From NCBI RefSeq assembly GCF_009731465.1, contig NZ_AP021887.1, forward strand, positions 1,172,001-1,236,000: a stretch of DNA of 64,000 nt. Reading direction: 5' to 3'. The notes under the pieces were generated by a model. The model was given only the letters and a program-made list of their open reading frames with translations, was not told the DNA's origin and did not search any database. Below, piece by piece: positions 28,687 to 39,205 of the stretch. Each line of letters starts with the position of its first letter. Position 1 is the stretch's first letter. Both the position numbers and the translations under genes were made by a program. The DNA is from Streptococcus sp. 116-D4 (lineage in GTDB: Bacteria > Bacillota > Bacilli > Lactobacillales > Streptococcaceae).

Positions 28687-29766
28687 TTAGTTTGATTGTT
28701 TAAAAGCTTCCATCATCTCGATAAACTCGTCAAATAAGTAGCTTGCATCGTGTGGACCAGGGGCTGCATCTGGATGGTATTGAACAGAGAAACCTGGTTG
28801 ATATCTGTGGCGCACACCTTCCACTGACTTGTCATTGATTTCTTCGTGAGTGATAATCAAGTGTTCTGGCAAATCCTCACGGCTAACTGCATAACCATGG
28901 TTCTGACTGGTGAAGTCTACACGTCCTGTAGCAATTTCGCGTACCGCATGGTTGAATCCACGGTGTCCAAATTTCATCTTATAGGTCTTAGCACCATTTG
29001 CCATTGCAAAGAGTTGATGCCCCATACAAATACCAAAGATTGGAATTTTCCCTTGCACACCACGAATCATATCCAGTGCCTGTGGAACATCTTCTGGGTT
29101 ACCTGGACCGTTTGACAACATAACTCCGTCAGGATTGAGATGGAGAATTTCTTCAGCCGTTGTCGAATAAGGAACAACTGTAACGTTACAGTTACGCTTA
29201 GAAAGTTCACGTAGAATTGAGTGCTTGAGACCAAAGTCCACTAGCACCACGCTTAAACCAACTCCTGGAGCTGGATATGAAGTTTTAGTAGAAACCTGCT
29301 TGATATTGTCTGTCGGCAAGACTGTCGCTTGGAGCTGGTCCGTCACATGGTCCATGCTGTCCCCAACATGGGTCAAGGTTGCACGCATGGTACCATGCTT
29401 ACGGATAATCTTGGTGAGTGCACGCGTATCAATCCCTGAAATACCAGGAATTTTCTTGGCTTTCAAAAATTCATCCAGCGTCATTTGATTTCGCCAGTTG
29501 CTAGCTCGACGCGCTTCTTCAAAAACAACGACTCCCTTACAAGTTGGAATAATGGATTCGTAATCATCACGGTTAATTCCATAATTTCCTACCAAAGGAT
29601 AAGTAAAGGTCAAGATTTGTCCATTATAAGACTGGTCTGTAATGGATTCTTGGTAGCCAGACATCCCTGTATTAAAAACGATTTCGCCTGTTACATCAAT
29701 ATCTGCTCCGAAGGCCTTTCCTTCAAAAACTGTGCCATCTTCTAATACTAGAAGTCTTTTTGTCAT
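28687..29766 (-). CDS. carA: Carbamoyl-phosphate synthase small subunit
   Basis: 359 residues. The N-terminal CPSase domain is followed by a class I glutamine amidotransferase domain with nucleophile C247 in GICMGHQLF, and the His/Glu partners near [10 protein letters not shown]. It frees ammonia from glutamine for CarB. It is third in pyrR-pyrB-carA-carB. Confidence 0.97.
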   Translation of the reverse strand: MTKRLLVLEDGTVFEGKAFGADIDVTGEIVFNTGMSGYQESITDQSYNGQILTFTYPLVGNYGINRDDYESIIPTCKGVVVFEEARRASNWRNQMTLDEFLKAKKIPGISGIDTRALTKIIRKHGTMRATLTHVGDSMDHVTDQLQATVLPTDNIKQVSTKTSYPAPGVGLSVVLVDFGLKHSILRELSKRNCNVTVVPYSTTAEEILHLNPDGVMLSNGPGNPEDVPQALDMIRGVQGKIPIFGICMGHQLFAMANGAKTYKMKFGHRGFNHAVREIATGRVDFTSQNHGYAVSREDLPEHLIITHEEINDKSVEGVRHRYQPGFSVQYHPDAAPGPHDASYLFDEFIEMMEAFKQSN

Positions 29767-29815
29767 ATTTTAACCTCTCGTGGACGCTCACTGGCGTCTT
29801 TTAACGTCTTGTGTT

Positions 29816-30739
29816 TTAGTTGGCGTTTCTACTCGCCAGTACGGATTCTAAGATTGCCATTCGAACAAAGACACCATTGGTCATTTGTTGGACAATCCGT
29901 GATTTTGGTGCTTCAACTAAATGATCTGCGATTTCTACATCACGGTTCACTGGAGCCGGATGCATGAGGATTGCTGTTTCTTTTAAACGGTCATAACGTT
30001 CTTGAGTTAAACCATGTTGAGTGTGATAGCCTTCTTTTGAAAAGCCTGTTCCACTATTATGACGTTCATGTTGTACACGAAGAAACATCATGACATCTAC
30101 CTGGTCAATGATTTCATCAATGGTTACAAACTGTCCATAGTCCGCAAACTCTTGACTTCTCCATTCTTCTGGACCAGCAAAGTAGAGTTCTGCTCCCAAA
30201 CGTTTTAAGATTTGCATATTGGATTTAGCCACACGTGAATGGTCAAGGTCTCCAGCAATGGCCACTTTAAGTCCTTCAAAGTGTCCAAATTCTTCATAAA
30301 TCGTCATTAAATCAAGCAAACTTTGGCTTGGGTGTTGACCCGAACCATCCCCACCATTGATAATGGAAGTCGTAATAGTAGGACTTGCGATCAACTCTCT
30401 ATAGTAGTCTACCTCTGGATGTCGGATGACACAGGCATCCACTCCCAAGGCTGACAAGGTCAAAATTGTATCATAGAGTGTTTCACCCTTATTGACTGAA
30501 CTTGTTTTCACGTCAAAGTCCAATAGGTGAAGTCCTAGTTTAATCTCTGCTACTTCAAAAGATTTGTGAGTACGAGTCGAACTCTCAAAGAAGAGATTAG
30601 AGACAATGTGTTGGTCTTCGTAAGAAGCTTTTGCTCCATTTTTAAATTCGATCCCGCGTTTGATCAATTTCATTACTTGTTCTACAGTAAGGTCTTCCAT
30701 AGAAACTACGTGTTGAATGGCTTGTTGATTTTCTGACAT
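29816..30739 (-). CDS. pyrB: Aspartate carbamoyltransferase catalytic subunit
   Basis: 307 residues. The carbamoyl-phosphate loop SSTRT is at 53-57 and HPAPVNRD near residue 260 binds aspartate. There is no regulatory PyrI gene, as in other Gram-positive bacteria. It makes carbamoyl aspartate. It lies 20 bp after pyrR. Confidence 0.97.
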   Translation of the reverse strand: MSENQQAIQHVVSMEDLTVEQVMKLIKRGIEFKNGAKASYEDQHIVSNLFFESSTRTHKSFEVAEIKLGLHLLDFDVKTSSVNKGETLYDTILTLSALGVDACVIRHPEVDYYRELIASPTITTSIINGGDGSGQHPSQSLLDLMTIYEEFGHFEGLKVAIAGDLDHSRVAKSNMQILKRLGAELYFAGPEEWRSQEFADYGQFVTIDEIIDQVDVMMFLRVQHERHNSGTGFSKEGYHTQHGLTQERYDRLKETAILMHPAPVNRDVEIADHLVEAPKSRIVQQMTNGVFVRMAILESVLASRNAN

Positions 30740-30759
30740 GGCTAACTCCTTTTTGCTAT

Positions 30760-31324
<565 letters not shown>

Positions 31325-31387
31325 GAAATGTATAGCTAAGCGAGCCCTACTACAAATAGTATAGACTTCACCCTTCTACTTTATCGC

Positions 31388-31420
31388 GCTCCTTGCCTGC
31401 CTCACGGGACAGGTTTAAAG
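31388..31420 (-). promoter_or_regulatory. PyrR-binding RNA loop of the pyr operon
   Basis: The minus strand reads CTTTAAACCTGTCCCGTGAG followed by GCAGGCAAGGAG. The stem CCTG/CAGG with the GTCCCGTGAG loop is the conserved PyrR anti-antiterminator. Confidence 0.88.
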
Positions 31421-31439
31421 GAATATTTAGTTATCAATT

Positions 31440-31468
31440 ACTATAGCACAAAGCGAGCCTAAAATCAA
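31440..31468 (-). promoter_or_regulatory. Promoter of the pyr operon
   Basis: TTGATT (31463-31468), 17-bp spacer, TATAGT (31440-31445) on the minus strand, directly upstream of the PyrR-binding loop. Confidence 0.8.
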
Positions 31469-31491
31469 GCAAAAACTTTCGATGTTTCATC

Positions 31492-32121
31492 TTACAAATT
31501 GCTAAAATCATATAACTGTGGGTACTGGTCACACTCTGGATTTTTAGGATGACAAATGGCTCTTCCAAAATAAATCATGGCCTGATGGGCAGCTAACCAC
31601 TGCTCTGGTGGCAAGATATCCATGACACGTTTTTCCACCTCAAGTGGTGTCGCTGATTTTTTAACGATATCGTGGTGTTTGCAAATACGCTCCACATGAG
31701 TATCTACTGCAAAGGCTGGAATTCCAAAGCCCACACTCATGACAACATTGGCTGTCTTGCGACCAACACCTGCGAGACTCTCTAATTCCTCACGTGTCTG
31801 AGGAACTTGACCATTAAAATCGTTCAGTAACTGTTGGGCACATTTTTTAAGAAATTTAGCCTTATTGCGATACAGTCCCAGGCGAGAAATGTGTGAAGCA
31901 ATCTCACTCTCTGTCGCCACAGACATGGCTTGTGGCGTTGGAAAGGCGGCAAAGAGACCTGGTGTGGCCTTATTTACCGCTGCATCCGTTGTCTGAGCTG
32001 ATAACATGACCGCAACCAAGAGTTCAAAATGATTGGTAAAATCAAGACTGGGCTTGGCATCTGGAAACAGAGCAATGATTTCTTCTAGCACCTTTCGTGC
32101 GCGTTTTTTTGACAAGACCAT
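31492..32121 (-). CDS. nth: Endonuclease III family DNA glycosylase without the usual Fe-S ligands
   Basis: 209 residues. The helix-hairpin-helix GVGRKTANVV has the catalytic lysine K122, and the aspartate D140 lies in AVDTHVERI. It removes oxidised pyrimidines from DNA. The C-terminal iron-sulphur motif C-x6-C-x2-C-x5-C is incomplete: C190 and C197 are present, but the third and fourth positions are Y200 and F206. The cluster is therefore unlikely to form. It overlaps the DUF177 gene by one base. Confidence 0.93.
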   Translation of the reverse strand: MVLSKKRARKVLEEIIALFPDAKPSLDFTNHFELLVAVMLSAQTTDAAVNKATPGLFAAFPTPQAMSVATESEIASHISRLGLYRNKAKFLKKCAQQLLNDFNGQVPQTREELESLAGVGRKTANVVMSVGFGIPAFAVDTHVERICKHHDIVKKSATPLEVEKRVMDILPPEQWLAAHQAMIYFGRAICHPKNPECDQYPQLYDFSNL

Positions 32122-32663
32122 TATTCGTCTCCGTCAAATAGTCCTTGTAAGCCAGCAAAAGGACTGTTTTCTTCTTTCTTAACTGCTTGTTGGGCTTGGT
32201 ATTCTTCCTCAGTCATGATTTGCCAATCATTTCCTGACACAAATCCTTGACCAGCCTCTTCTTCAGCCGTCAAGACCTTGATAGGAATGTTTAGCAGGAT
32301 ATTGTCTGACACGCTCTCAGCAAGGTCCAGTTCTCCATTTTCGATAGGCAGGACCAAATCATCATCTAGAACTTCTTGATCTAACTGGTTGGTTGCCCCT
32401 TCCATGAAAACTTCTGTGACTGGATAAGATTCAACTAACTCAACTGGCTCCATACTACGACTTGAAGCAAGGATAATGGTGTAAGACAACTGGTAATCTA
32501 GGAAATACATACGGTCTTCGTACTGTACTTTCCCAACTGCAAGGATATCTTTTACATCTAAAATTTCTTGATTGCGTGCACGCAGGTCTGCGGCTAGGTC
32601 TAACGTTTGTTCAAAACGCAAGCCTTCAGACTGATTACGAATTTCTTGAATATTGAATTTCAT
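32121..32663 (-). CDS. DUF177 (YceD-family) protein
   Basis: 180 residues from ATG 32663, which has GGAGG directly upstream (10 more codons are possible). It is an acidic protein with the family ending NPFAGLQGLF-like (here SPFAGLQGLFDGDE). In many bacteria the gene stands before rpmF and affects 23S rRNA processing. Here it is followed by nth, with stop and start sharing one base. Confidence 0.8.
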   Translation of the reverse strand: MKFNIQEIRNQSEGLRFEQTLDLAADLRARNQEILDVKDILAVGKVQYEDRMYFLDYQLSYTIILASSRSMEPVELVESYPVTEVFMEGATNQLDQEVLDDDLVLPIENGELDLAESVSDNILLNIPIKVLTAEEEAGQGFVSGNDWQIMTEEEYQAQQAVKKEENSPFAGLQGLFDGDE

Positions 32664-32836
32664 ACTTCCTCCATAAAGATTTACTCTTTTCATTATACCA
32701 TGAAAAGTTTACAAATCAGCACACCAAGCTTTGTAATTAAAATTCGATTTTTGATTTTTAATATTTAGTATGATTCTTTTTGTTTTTTGATGCTATTCTA
32801 TAAAAAATAATACATTAGAGTAAGTAGGAGGCTCAT

Positions 32837-33090
32837 ATGGAAGACAAAGAACTCATTACTAATGCAACCCAACTCCTATCCAAGTTAAATAAAAATTTCC
32901 AAAGTTGTAAACAAGGAACACTCGATGATCTTCAACTGCAAGAGCTGCTAAACACTACTATCAAGAGCTCACAAAAGCTGCAAAATTGAACAACAGTATC
33001 TTAATTGACCTTGAGAAATTTTACCAACGGACCAGCCTCTTGATTGGACTTGGCACACTTAAACTGAATGAGCAAACTCGTACTGCTTAG
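32837..33090 (+). pseudogene. Frameshifted small gene, possibly a bacteriocin-immunity-like protein
   Basis: An ATG with TAGGAGG nearby opens a 50-codon frame (MEDKELITNATQLLSKLNKN...) that shifts near 32950. The other frame continues as HYYQELTKAAKLNNSILI and on to a stop at 33090, giving about 84 residues if joined. The helical, 80-100-residue pattern is like small immunity proteins of streptococci, but the family is uncertain. A single base lost or gained explains the break. Confidence 0.5.
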
Positions 33091-33344
33091 CGAAACTATG
33101 ATGAATTCCATTACGAACATATTAAACACGTATTGACCTTCTATGGACCTATTTTTGGATTTTAGAGCTTGGAATTTCCAGTTTTCTATTGACAAAATAT
33201 CCTGAAAGGTATAGGATAGAGGTACTAATACTCGGAGGTAAGGGAGACATGAACAACTAAGTCTATCAAATAAATAACCTTTATTTAGTAGATCTTGTTT
33301 TTGTCTCTTTTTGTGTACTCTTTTATGCTCTTTTTCTGGCATTT

Positions 33345-33499
33345 TATACTTAATGAAAATCAAAGAGCAAACTAGGAAGCTAGCCACAGGTTGCTCAAAG
33401 TACTGCTTTGAGGTTGTAGATAAGACTGACGAAGTCAGTTACATATATCTACGGTAAGGCGACGCTGACGTGGTTTGAAGAGATTTTCGAAGAGTATTA
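33345..33499. repeat. BOX element
   Basis: 155 bp from TATACTTAATGAAAATC to TTTTCGAAGAGTATTA, with CTACGGTAAGGCGACGCTGA near its right end and GACTGACGAAGTCAGTT in the middle. It lies between the broken small gene and the ABC-F gene. Confidence 0.9.
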
Positions 33500-33588
33500 A
33501 TAGAGTTTTTATGACATAGACTTTGGCTCTACTAGGTAAAGTAGAGTTTTTTGTTATGCACTATCGACATTCTAGAAAGGGCAATTAT

Positions 33589-35115
33589 ATGATAAAAATC
33601 AATCACCTGACCATCACACAAAACAAAGATTTGCGAGACCTTGTCTCTGACTTAAACATAACCATCCAGGATGGGGAAAAGGTAGCTATTATTGGAGAGG
33701 AAGGAAATGGCAAATCGACCTTGATTAAAACTTTAATGGGGGAAGCTTTGCCTGATTTCACTATAAAGGGAGACATCCAGTCTGACTATCAGTCACTGGC
33801 CTATATTCCTCAAAAACTCCCCGAGGACCTGAAAAAGAGAAGTCTACACGACTACTTCTTTTTAGATTCTCTTGATTTAGACTACAGTATCCTCTATCGT
33901 TTGGCTGAGGAATTGCATTTTGATAGCGATCGCTTCGCTAGCGACCAAAATATTGGCAGTCTATCAGGGGGCGAAGCTTTGAAAATTCAGCTCATCCATG
34001 AGTTAGCTAAACCCTTTGAGATTCTATTTTTAGATGAACCTTCAAATGACCTAGACCTTGAGACGGTTGATTGGCTAAAAGGTCAAATTCACAAGACTCG
34101 GCAAACTGTTCTTTTCATCTCCCATGATGAGGACTTTCTGTCTCAAACGGCCGATACTATTGTCCACTTGCGACTAGTCAAGCACCGTAAAGAAGCAGAA
34201 ACGTTAGTAGAGCATTTAGACTATGATCGCTATAGTGAGCAGAGAAAGGCTAATTTTGCCAGACAAAGCCAGCAAGCTGCTAACGACCAGAGATCCTATG
34301 ACAAAACCATGGAAAAACATCGGCGAGTCAAGCAAAATGTAGAAACTGCGCTTCGAGCTACCAAAGACAGTACTGCCGGTCGCCTATTGGCCAAAAAAAT
34401 GAAAACTGTTCTCTCTCAAGAAAAACGCTTTGAAAAGGAAGCTCAGTCCATGACCCAAAAGCCACTTGAAGAGGAAGAAATTAGACTTTTTTTCTCAGAT
34501 ATACAACCATTACCAGCATCTAAAGTCTTAATCCAACTGGAAAAGGAAAGTTTGTCCATTGACGACCGTGTTTTGGCTCAAGAACTACAACTAACGGTCC
34601 GTGGGCAAGAAAAAATCGGTATCGTCGGCCCAAATGGTGTTGGAAAATCAACTCTATTAGCCAAGTTACAACAACTTCTGAATGATAAAAAAGAGATTTC
34701 CCTTGGTTATATGCCACAAGATTACCACAAAAAACTGCAATTGGATCTATCACCAATAGCCTACCTCAGCAAAACTGGAGAAAAAGAGGAACTTCAGAAA
34801 ATCCAATCTCATCTAGCTAGTCTCAATTTCAGTTATCCAGAAATGCAGCATCAAATTCGCTCCTTATCTGGCGGACAACAAGGCAAACTCCTGCTTTTGG
34901 ATTTAGTCTTGCGCAAACCAAACTTTCTCCTGCTGGATGAACCTACACGAAACTTTTCTCCCACTTCTCAACCCCAAATCAGAAAACTCTTTGCCACTTA
35001 TCCAGGTGGTCTCATCACTGTTTCGCATGACCGTCGTTTCTTAAAAGAGGTCTGTTCAATCATCTATCGCTTAACAGAACATGGTTTGGAGCTAGTTAAT
35101 TTAGAAGATGTATAA
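33589..35115 (+). CDS. ABC-F family ATPase
   Basis: 508 residues from ATG 33589 (an upstream in-frame start would add 22). There are two ABC domains without membrane segments. Domain 1 has Walker A GEEGNGKST at 36-44, LSGGE and LFLDEPSNDLDLE; domain 2 has GPNGVGKST, LSGGQQGKLLLLD and LLLDEPTRNFSPTS. A charged linker of about 80 residues joins them. ABC-F proteins bind the ribosome; some protect against antibiotics. The exact subfamily cannot be told. Confidence 0.88.
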   Translation: MIKINHLTITQNKDLRDLVSDLNITIQDGEKVAIIGEEGNGKSTLIKTLMGEALPDFTIKGDIQSDYQSLAYIPQKLPEDLKKRSLHDYFFLDSLDLDYSILYRLAEELHFDSDRFASDQNIGSLSGGEALKIQLIHELAKPFEILFLDEPSNDLDLETVDWLKGQIHKTRQTVLFISHDEDFLSQTADTIVHLRLVKHRKEAETLVEHLDYDRYSEQRKANFARQSQQAANDQRSYDKTMEKHRRVKQNVETALRATKDSTAGRLLAKKMKTVLSQEKRFEKEAQSMTQKPLEEEEIRLFFSDIQPLPASKVLIQLEKESLSIDDRVLAQELQLTVRGQEKIGIVGPNGVGKSTLLAKLQQLLNDKKEISLGYMPQDYHKKLQLDLSPIAYLSKTGEKEELQKIQSHLASLNFSYPEMQHQIRSLSGGQQGKLLLLDLVLRKPNFLLLDEPTRNFSPTSQPQIRKLFATYPGGLITVSHDRRFLKEVCSIIYRLTEHGLELVNLEDV

Positions 35116-35132
35116 ATTTGTGACATAGTAAA

Positions 35133-35161
35133 AATCCAGAGACAATCTCTGGATCTTTTTT
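35133..35161 (+). terminator. Terminator of the ABC-F gene
   Basis: ATCCAGAGA/TCTCTGGAT, 9-bp perfect stem with a 3-base loop, then CTTTTTT. Confidence 0.85.
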
Positions 35162-36059
35162 ACATCTGTTTTAATCGTTCAATCCGTTCTGAGATAGGTG
35201 GGTGGGTATAAAAGAGTTTTTGGAGCCCTCCCCCTTTCTTAGGATCATTGATATAAAGTGCACTGCTGGCATCATCGACAGGACGACTCATCGGTTTACT
35301 ATTATCCAACTTACGTAGAGCATTAATCATCCCTTGAGGATTACGGGTCAACTCGACACTAGAAGCATCAGCTAGGAATTCCCTCTGACGAGAAATAGCT
35401 AGTTGCACCAAGGTTGCAGCGAGAGGTGCTAGCACAATAGCTAGTAGGGAAACCACTAGCATAATGATTTCTAAGCCATTTCCATCTCGGTCATCGTCAC
35501 TTCGTCTACGACCTGCACCACCCCACCACATCATACGACCTGCCATACTAGAAAGCATGGTAATAGCACTAGCAAGGGCAACAGCAATAGTCGAAATACG
35601 GATATCGTAATTACGAATATGACTGACTTCATGTCCCATAACAGCTTCTAGCTCCTCGCGATTCATGATAGCTAATAGACCTGACGTCGCAGCAACTGCA
35701 GCATTTTGAGGGTTAGAACCTGTCGCAAAGGCATTTAAGGCTGGATCATCAATGATGAAAACACGAGGCATAGGAATCTGAGCGACCGTAGCCATATCTT
35801 CCACTACATGATAGAGGTCTGGTGCCATTTGTTCATCAACCTCACGTGCCCCATTCATGGACATGACAATCTCTGTCGATTGAAAAATCATGGACAAGGC
35901 ATAGATAAAGCCGATAATCAGCGCGATAACCAAACCACCCAACCCAGACCGCATAAAGAGGTAACCAACCGCATAGCCAACAAGAGCTAAGAGTAGGAAA
36001 AATACCAGCAACAAAATCCAGGTTCTTCGCTTATTGCTTGCAATTTGATCAAACAACAT
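35160..36059 (-). CDS. htpX: Membrane zinc metalloprotease HtpX
   Basis: 299 residues from ATG 36059, which has AGGTG just before it. Two N-terminal membrane helices (about 13-35 and 40-62) are followed by the catalytic HEVSH at 143-147, a second pair of hydrophobic segments and the [11 protein letters not shown] motif near the end. It degrades misfolded membrane proteins. It begins one base past the lemA stop, so the two form an operon. Confidence 0.95.
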   Translation of the reverse strand: MLFDQIASNKRRTWILLLVFFLLLALVGYAVGYLFMRSGLGGLVIALIIGFIYALSMIFQSTEIVMSMNGAREVDEQMAPDLYHVVEDMATVAQIPMPRVFIIDDPALNAFATGSNPQNAAVAATSGLLAIMNREELEAVMGHEVSHIRNYDIRISTIAVALASAITMLSSMAGRMMWWGGAGRRRSDDDRDGNGLEIIMLVVSLLAIVLAPLAATLVQLAISRQREFLADASSVELTRNPQGMINALRKLDNSKPMSRPVDDASSALYINDPKKGGGLQKLFYTHPPISERIERLKQM

Positions 36060-36060
36060 C

Positions 36061-36621
36061 TTAGTCACCTAAACCGCTAAAATCAACTTTAGGAACTACC
36101 TTTTCCTCTTCTGGTGTTTGAAGGAAATCTGCTGCTTTAAATCCAAACATTCCAGCGATAATATTGCTTGGGAAAGTTTCTAATTTTACATTGTAGTTGC
36201 TGACAACACTGTTGTAGAGTTGACGAGAGTAAGAAATTTTATTTTCTGTGTTTGTCAACTCTTCTTGTAATTTGATAAAGTTAGCGCTAGCTTTCAAATC
36301 TGGATAATTTTCTGCCACTGCAAAGATACCAGAAATCTGGCGGGTAAGGGCATCACTGGCCTTCATAGCTTCAGCTGGTGACGTTGCTGCGGCTACTTGT
36401 CTACGAAGTTCTGTCACTTTTTCCAAGGTAGAACCTTCATATTTGGCGTAACCTTTTACAGTCTCAATCAAGTTTGGCAAGAGGTCATTTCGACGTTTCA
36501 ACTGAACATCAATTTGACTCCAAGCCTCCTTTGTTTGCATACGATTCTTAACCAAACCGTTGTAGCTAGCAATCACAAAAATAACAATAAGAGCGATAAC
36601 TCCAAGAATAATCCAAGTCAT
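36061..36621 (-). CDS. lemA: LemA family protein
   Basis: 186 residues with an N-terminal membrane anchor (3-20) and the coiled-coil LemA domain containing [20 protein letters not shown] split across about 42-62, then [13 protein letters not shown]. Its function is unclear; it often stands with htpX, as here. Confidence 0.95.
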   Translation of the reverse strand: MTWIILGVIALIVIFVIASYNGLVKNRMQTKEAWSQIDVQLKRRNDLLPNLIETVKGYAKYEGSTLEKVTELRRQVAAATSPAEAMKASDALTRQISGIFAVAENYPDLKASANFIKLQEELTNTENKISYSRQLYNSVVSNYNVKLETFPSNIIAGMFGFKAADFLQTPEEEKVVPKVDFSGLGD

Positions 36622-36714
36622 TATATAAGTCCTTTCTACTTTTAGATTAGTACCAGTATATCAAATTTTTAATGATTGTGGTAAAATAAGATGATACTAA
36701 AGAAGGAAAAAATT

Positions 36715-37428
36715 ATGAAACCAGAAACATTTTACAACTTGCTTGCCGAGCAAAATCTTCCACTTTCGGACCAGCAAAAAGAACAATTTGAACGTTATTT
36801 TGAACTCTTGGTCGAGTGGAATGAAAGGATTAATTTAACAGCCATTACGGACAAGGAAGAAGTTTATCTCAAACATTTTTACGATTCGATTGCACCCATT
36901 CTGCAAGGCTTGATTCCCAATGAAACTATCAAACTTCTTGATATCGGGGCTGGAGCTGGATTTCCTAGTCTACCGATGAAAATTCTCTATCCTCAGTTAG
37001 AGGTGACCATCATTGATTCGCTCAATAAGCGCATCAACTTCCTTCAACTATTGGCTCAAGAACTGGATTTGGACGGTGTTCATTTCTACCATGGGCGTGC
37101 TGAAGATTTTGCCCAAGACAAGAACTTCCGTGCTCACTATGATTTTGTAACGGCTCGTGCTGTTGCCCGTATGCAGGTCTTATCTGAATTAACTATTCCC
37201 TACCTTAAAGTTGGCGGGAAACTATTGGCACTCAAGGCCAGCAATGCGCCTGAGGAATTATTGGAAGCTAAGAATGCCCTCAATCTTCTCTTTAGTAAGG
37301 TTGAAGATAATCTCAGTTACACACTTCCTAATGGAGACCCTCGCTACATTACTATTGTTGAGAAGAAAAAGGAAACTCCAAACAAATATCCACGTAAGGC
37401 TGGCATGCCTAACAAACGCCCACTATAG
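36715..37428 (+). CDS. rsmG: 16S rRNA (guanine-527-N7)-methyltransferase
   Basis: 237 residues from ATG 36715 (AGAAGGAAAAAATT upstream). The S-adenosylmethionine loop [17 protein letters not shown] is near residue 66-82 and VTARAVA near 147. It methylates G527 of 16S rRNA (formerly gidB). It is transcribed divergently from lemA and followed by tandem repeats. Confidence 0.96.
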   Translation: MKPETFYNLLAEQNLPLSDQQKEQFERYFELLVEWNERINLTAITDKEEVYLKHFYDSIAPILQGLIPNETIKLLDIGAGAGFPSLPMKILYPQLEVTIIDSLNKRINFLQLLAQELDLDGVHFYHGRAEDFAQDKNFRAHYDFVTARAVARMQVLSELTIPYLKVGGKLLALKASNAPEELLEAKNALNLLFSKVEDNLSYTLPNGDPRYITIVEKKKETPNKYPRKAGMPNKRPL

Positions 37429-37454
37429 AAAGATTAAATAATCTGCAAATTCAC

Positions 37455-37654
37455 ACCTCGCTCTCGCATTTCTGGGCTCGGGAAAAAATGATTTACAAAA
37501 TCATACCTCGCTCTCCTATTTCAAGGCTCGGGAAAAAATGATTTACAAAATCATACCTCGCTCTCCTATTTCAAGGCTCGGGAAAAAATGATTTACAAAA
37601 TCATACCTCGCTCTCCTATTTCAAGGCTCGGGAAAAAATGATTTACAAAATCAT
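37455..37654. repeat. Four tandem 50-bp repeats
   Basis: Units at 37455-37504, 37505-37554, 37555-37604 and 37605-37654. The last three are identical; the first differs at a few bases in the middle. Each begins ACCTCGCTCTC and ends with the hairpin ATGATTT-ACA-AAATCAT. The last unit runs into a T run, so it looks like the rsmG terminator, and its TTTACA forms the -35 box of the uraA promoter. Confidence 0.95.
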
Positions 37655-37670
37655 TTTTTTCTGCTATACT
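37642..37670 (+). promoter_or_regulatory. Promoter of uraA
   Basis: TTTACA (37642-37647, inside the last tandem repeat), 17-bp spacer, TATACT (37665-37670). Confidence 0.75.
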
Positions 37671-37683
37671 ATCACAAGCAAAG

Positions 37684-37714
37684 GTTTTTAATGTCATCCC
37701 GTGAGGTGACGAAG
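37684..37714 (+). promoter_or_regulatory. PyrR-binding RNA loop before uraA
   Basis: TTTTTAATGTCATCCCGTGA followed by GGTGACGAAGG: the stem GTCA/TGAC carries the conserved CCCGTGAGG loop of PyrR targets, as in the pyrR leader in this window. Confidence 0.85.
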
Positions 37715-37769
37715 GCGCAGAAATATTTGAAACTCTTTAAAGTCTAGATTTTAGAGAAGTCTTACTCTG

Positions 37770-37805
37770 AGAGCCTATTGCTGTAAAATAATGGGCTCTT
37801 TTTTG
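37770..37805 (+). terminator. Attenuator terminator before uraA
   Basis: AGAGCCTATT/AATGGGCTCT (one G-T pair) with a 10-base loop, then TTTTTT, ending shortly before the uraA start. Confidence 0.85.
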
Positions 37806-37826
37806 ATGCCCAAAAGTGAGGTTTAT

Positions 37827-39110
37827 ATGAAACAAGAATCAACTGTTGATTTGCTTTTAGACGTTGACCAACGTCCTTCAGCTGGAAAAGGGATCCTTCT
37901 CAGCTTCCAACACGTGTTCGCCATGTTTGGTGCTACTATCTTGGTACCTTTGATCTTGGGAATGCCTGTATCTGTTGCCCTTTTTGCATCAGGTGTAGGA
38001 ACACTCATTTATATGGTTTGTACTGGCTTTAAAGTTCCAGTTTATCTGGGTTCTTCTTTTGCCTTTATCACAGCTATGTCACTTGCCATGAAAGAAATAG
38101 GTGGCGATGTATCTGCCGCTCAAACTGGGGTTATTCTTACAGGTTTAATCTACGTTCTTGTTTCAACTAGCATCCGCTTTGCTGGTACAAAATGGATTGA
38201 CAAACTTTTACCACCAATCGTTATCGGTCCTATGATTATCGTAATTGGTCTTGGACTTGCAGGTTCAGCTGTTACCAATGCTGGTCTTGTAGCTGATGGA
38301 AATTGGAAAAATGCTCTTGTAGCAGTTGTTACTTTCTTAATTGCTGCCTTTATCAACACAAAAGGAAAAGGATTCCTACGAATCATTCCATTCCTCTTTG
38401 CCATTATCGGTGGTTACCTCTTTGCCCTAGCACTTGGATTGGTTGATTTCACTCCTGTTCTTGAAGCAAACTGGTTTGAAATCCCTGGTTTCTACCTGCC
38501 ATTCAACACAGGTGGTGCCTTCAAACAATACGACCTTTACTTCGGTCCAGAAACGATTGCTATCTTGCCAATCGCTATCGTAACCATTTCAGAACACATC
38601 GGAGACCATACTGTTTTGGGCCAAATCTGTGGTCGTCAATTCTTGAAAGAACCAGGTCTTCACCGTACTCTTCTTGGTGACGGTATAGCAACTTCTGTTT
38701 CTGCCTTCCTTGGTGGACCAGCCAATACAACTTACGGAGAAAATACAGGAGTTATCGGTATGACTCGTATCGCTTCTGTCTCAGTTATCCGTAATGCTGC
38801 CTTTATTGCAATTGCCCTTAGCTTCCTTGGTAAATTCACTGCCTTGATTTCAACTATTCCAAACGCTGTACTTGGTGGTATGTCAATCCTTCTCTATGGA
38901 GTTATCGCCAGCAACGGTTTGAAAGTCTTGATCAAAGAACGTGTTGACTTCGGTCAAATGCGTAACCTAATCATCGCAAGTGCTATGTTGGTCCTTGGAC
39001 TTGGAGGAGCTATCCTTAAACTTGGTCCAGTTACACTTTCAGGTACTGCCCTATCAGCCATGACAGGTATCGTCTTGAACTTGATCTTACCATACGAAAA
39101 TAAAGATTAA
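37827..39110 (+). CDS. uraA: Uracil permease
   Basis: 427 residues from ATG 37827, which has AGTGAGG upstream. It is a nucleobase:cation symporter-2 (UraA/UapA fold) with about 12-14 helices. Motifs include SFQHVFAMFGATILVP near the N terminus, ISEHIGDHTVLG with the substrate-binding glutamate and GGPANTTYGENTGV. Its PyrR leader supports uracil as substrate rather than xanthine. It is also called pyrP. Confidence 0.93.
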   Translation: MKQESTVDLLLDVDQRPSAGKGILLSFQHVFAMFGATILVPLILGMPVSVALFASGVGTLIYMVCTGFKVPVYLGSSFAFITAMSLAMKEIGGDVSAAQTGVILTGLIYVLVSTSIRFAGTKWIDKLLPPIVIGPMIIVIGLGLAGSAVTNAGLVADGNWKNALVAVVTFLIAAFINTKGKGFLRIIPFLFAIIGGYLFALALGLVDFTPVLEANWFEIPGFYLPFNTGGAFKQYDLYFGPETIAILPIAIVTISEHIGDHTVLGQICGRQFLKEPGLHRTLLGDGIATSVSAFLGGPANTTYGENTGVIGMTRIASVSVIRNAAFIAIALSFLGKFTALISTIPNAVLGGMSILLYGVIASNGLKVLIKERVDFGQMRNLIIASAMLVLGLGGAILKLGPVTLSGTALSAMTGIVLNLILPYENKD

Positions 39111-39132
39111 AAGTCTAAACACATCAAAAAAC

Positions 39133-39162
39133 GAGCATTTCCAATCACGGAAGTGCTCATTT
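39133..39162 (+). terminator. Terminator of uraA
   Basis: GAGCATTTCC/GGAAGTGCTC stem, loop of six, followed by a T run. Confidence 0.75.
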
Positions 39163-39174
39163 TTCTTCTTTCTA

Positions 39175-39203
39175 AAAAAGGAAAGCCCTGCGGCCTTCCT
39201 TTG
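39175..39203 (-). terminator. Terminator of ffh
   Basis: AAAGGAAGGCC/GGCTTTCCTTT-type hairpin on the minus strand, followed by six T, directly after the ffh stop. Confidence 0.8.
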
Positions 39204-39205
39204 TC

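Noticed and set aside
33001..33387. A 128-codon minus-strand frame with a signal-like start
   Set aside because: It runs antisense to the broken small gene and into the BOX element, has no clear ribosome-binding site and an irregular composition.
37455..37654. Possible CRISPR array
   Set aside because: The repeats are directly adjacent 50-bp units with no spacers, and no cas genes are present.
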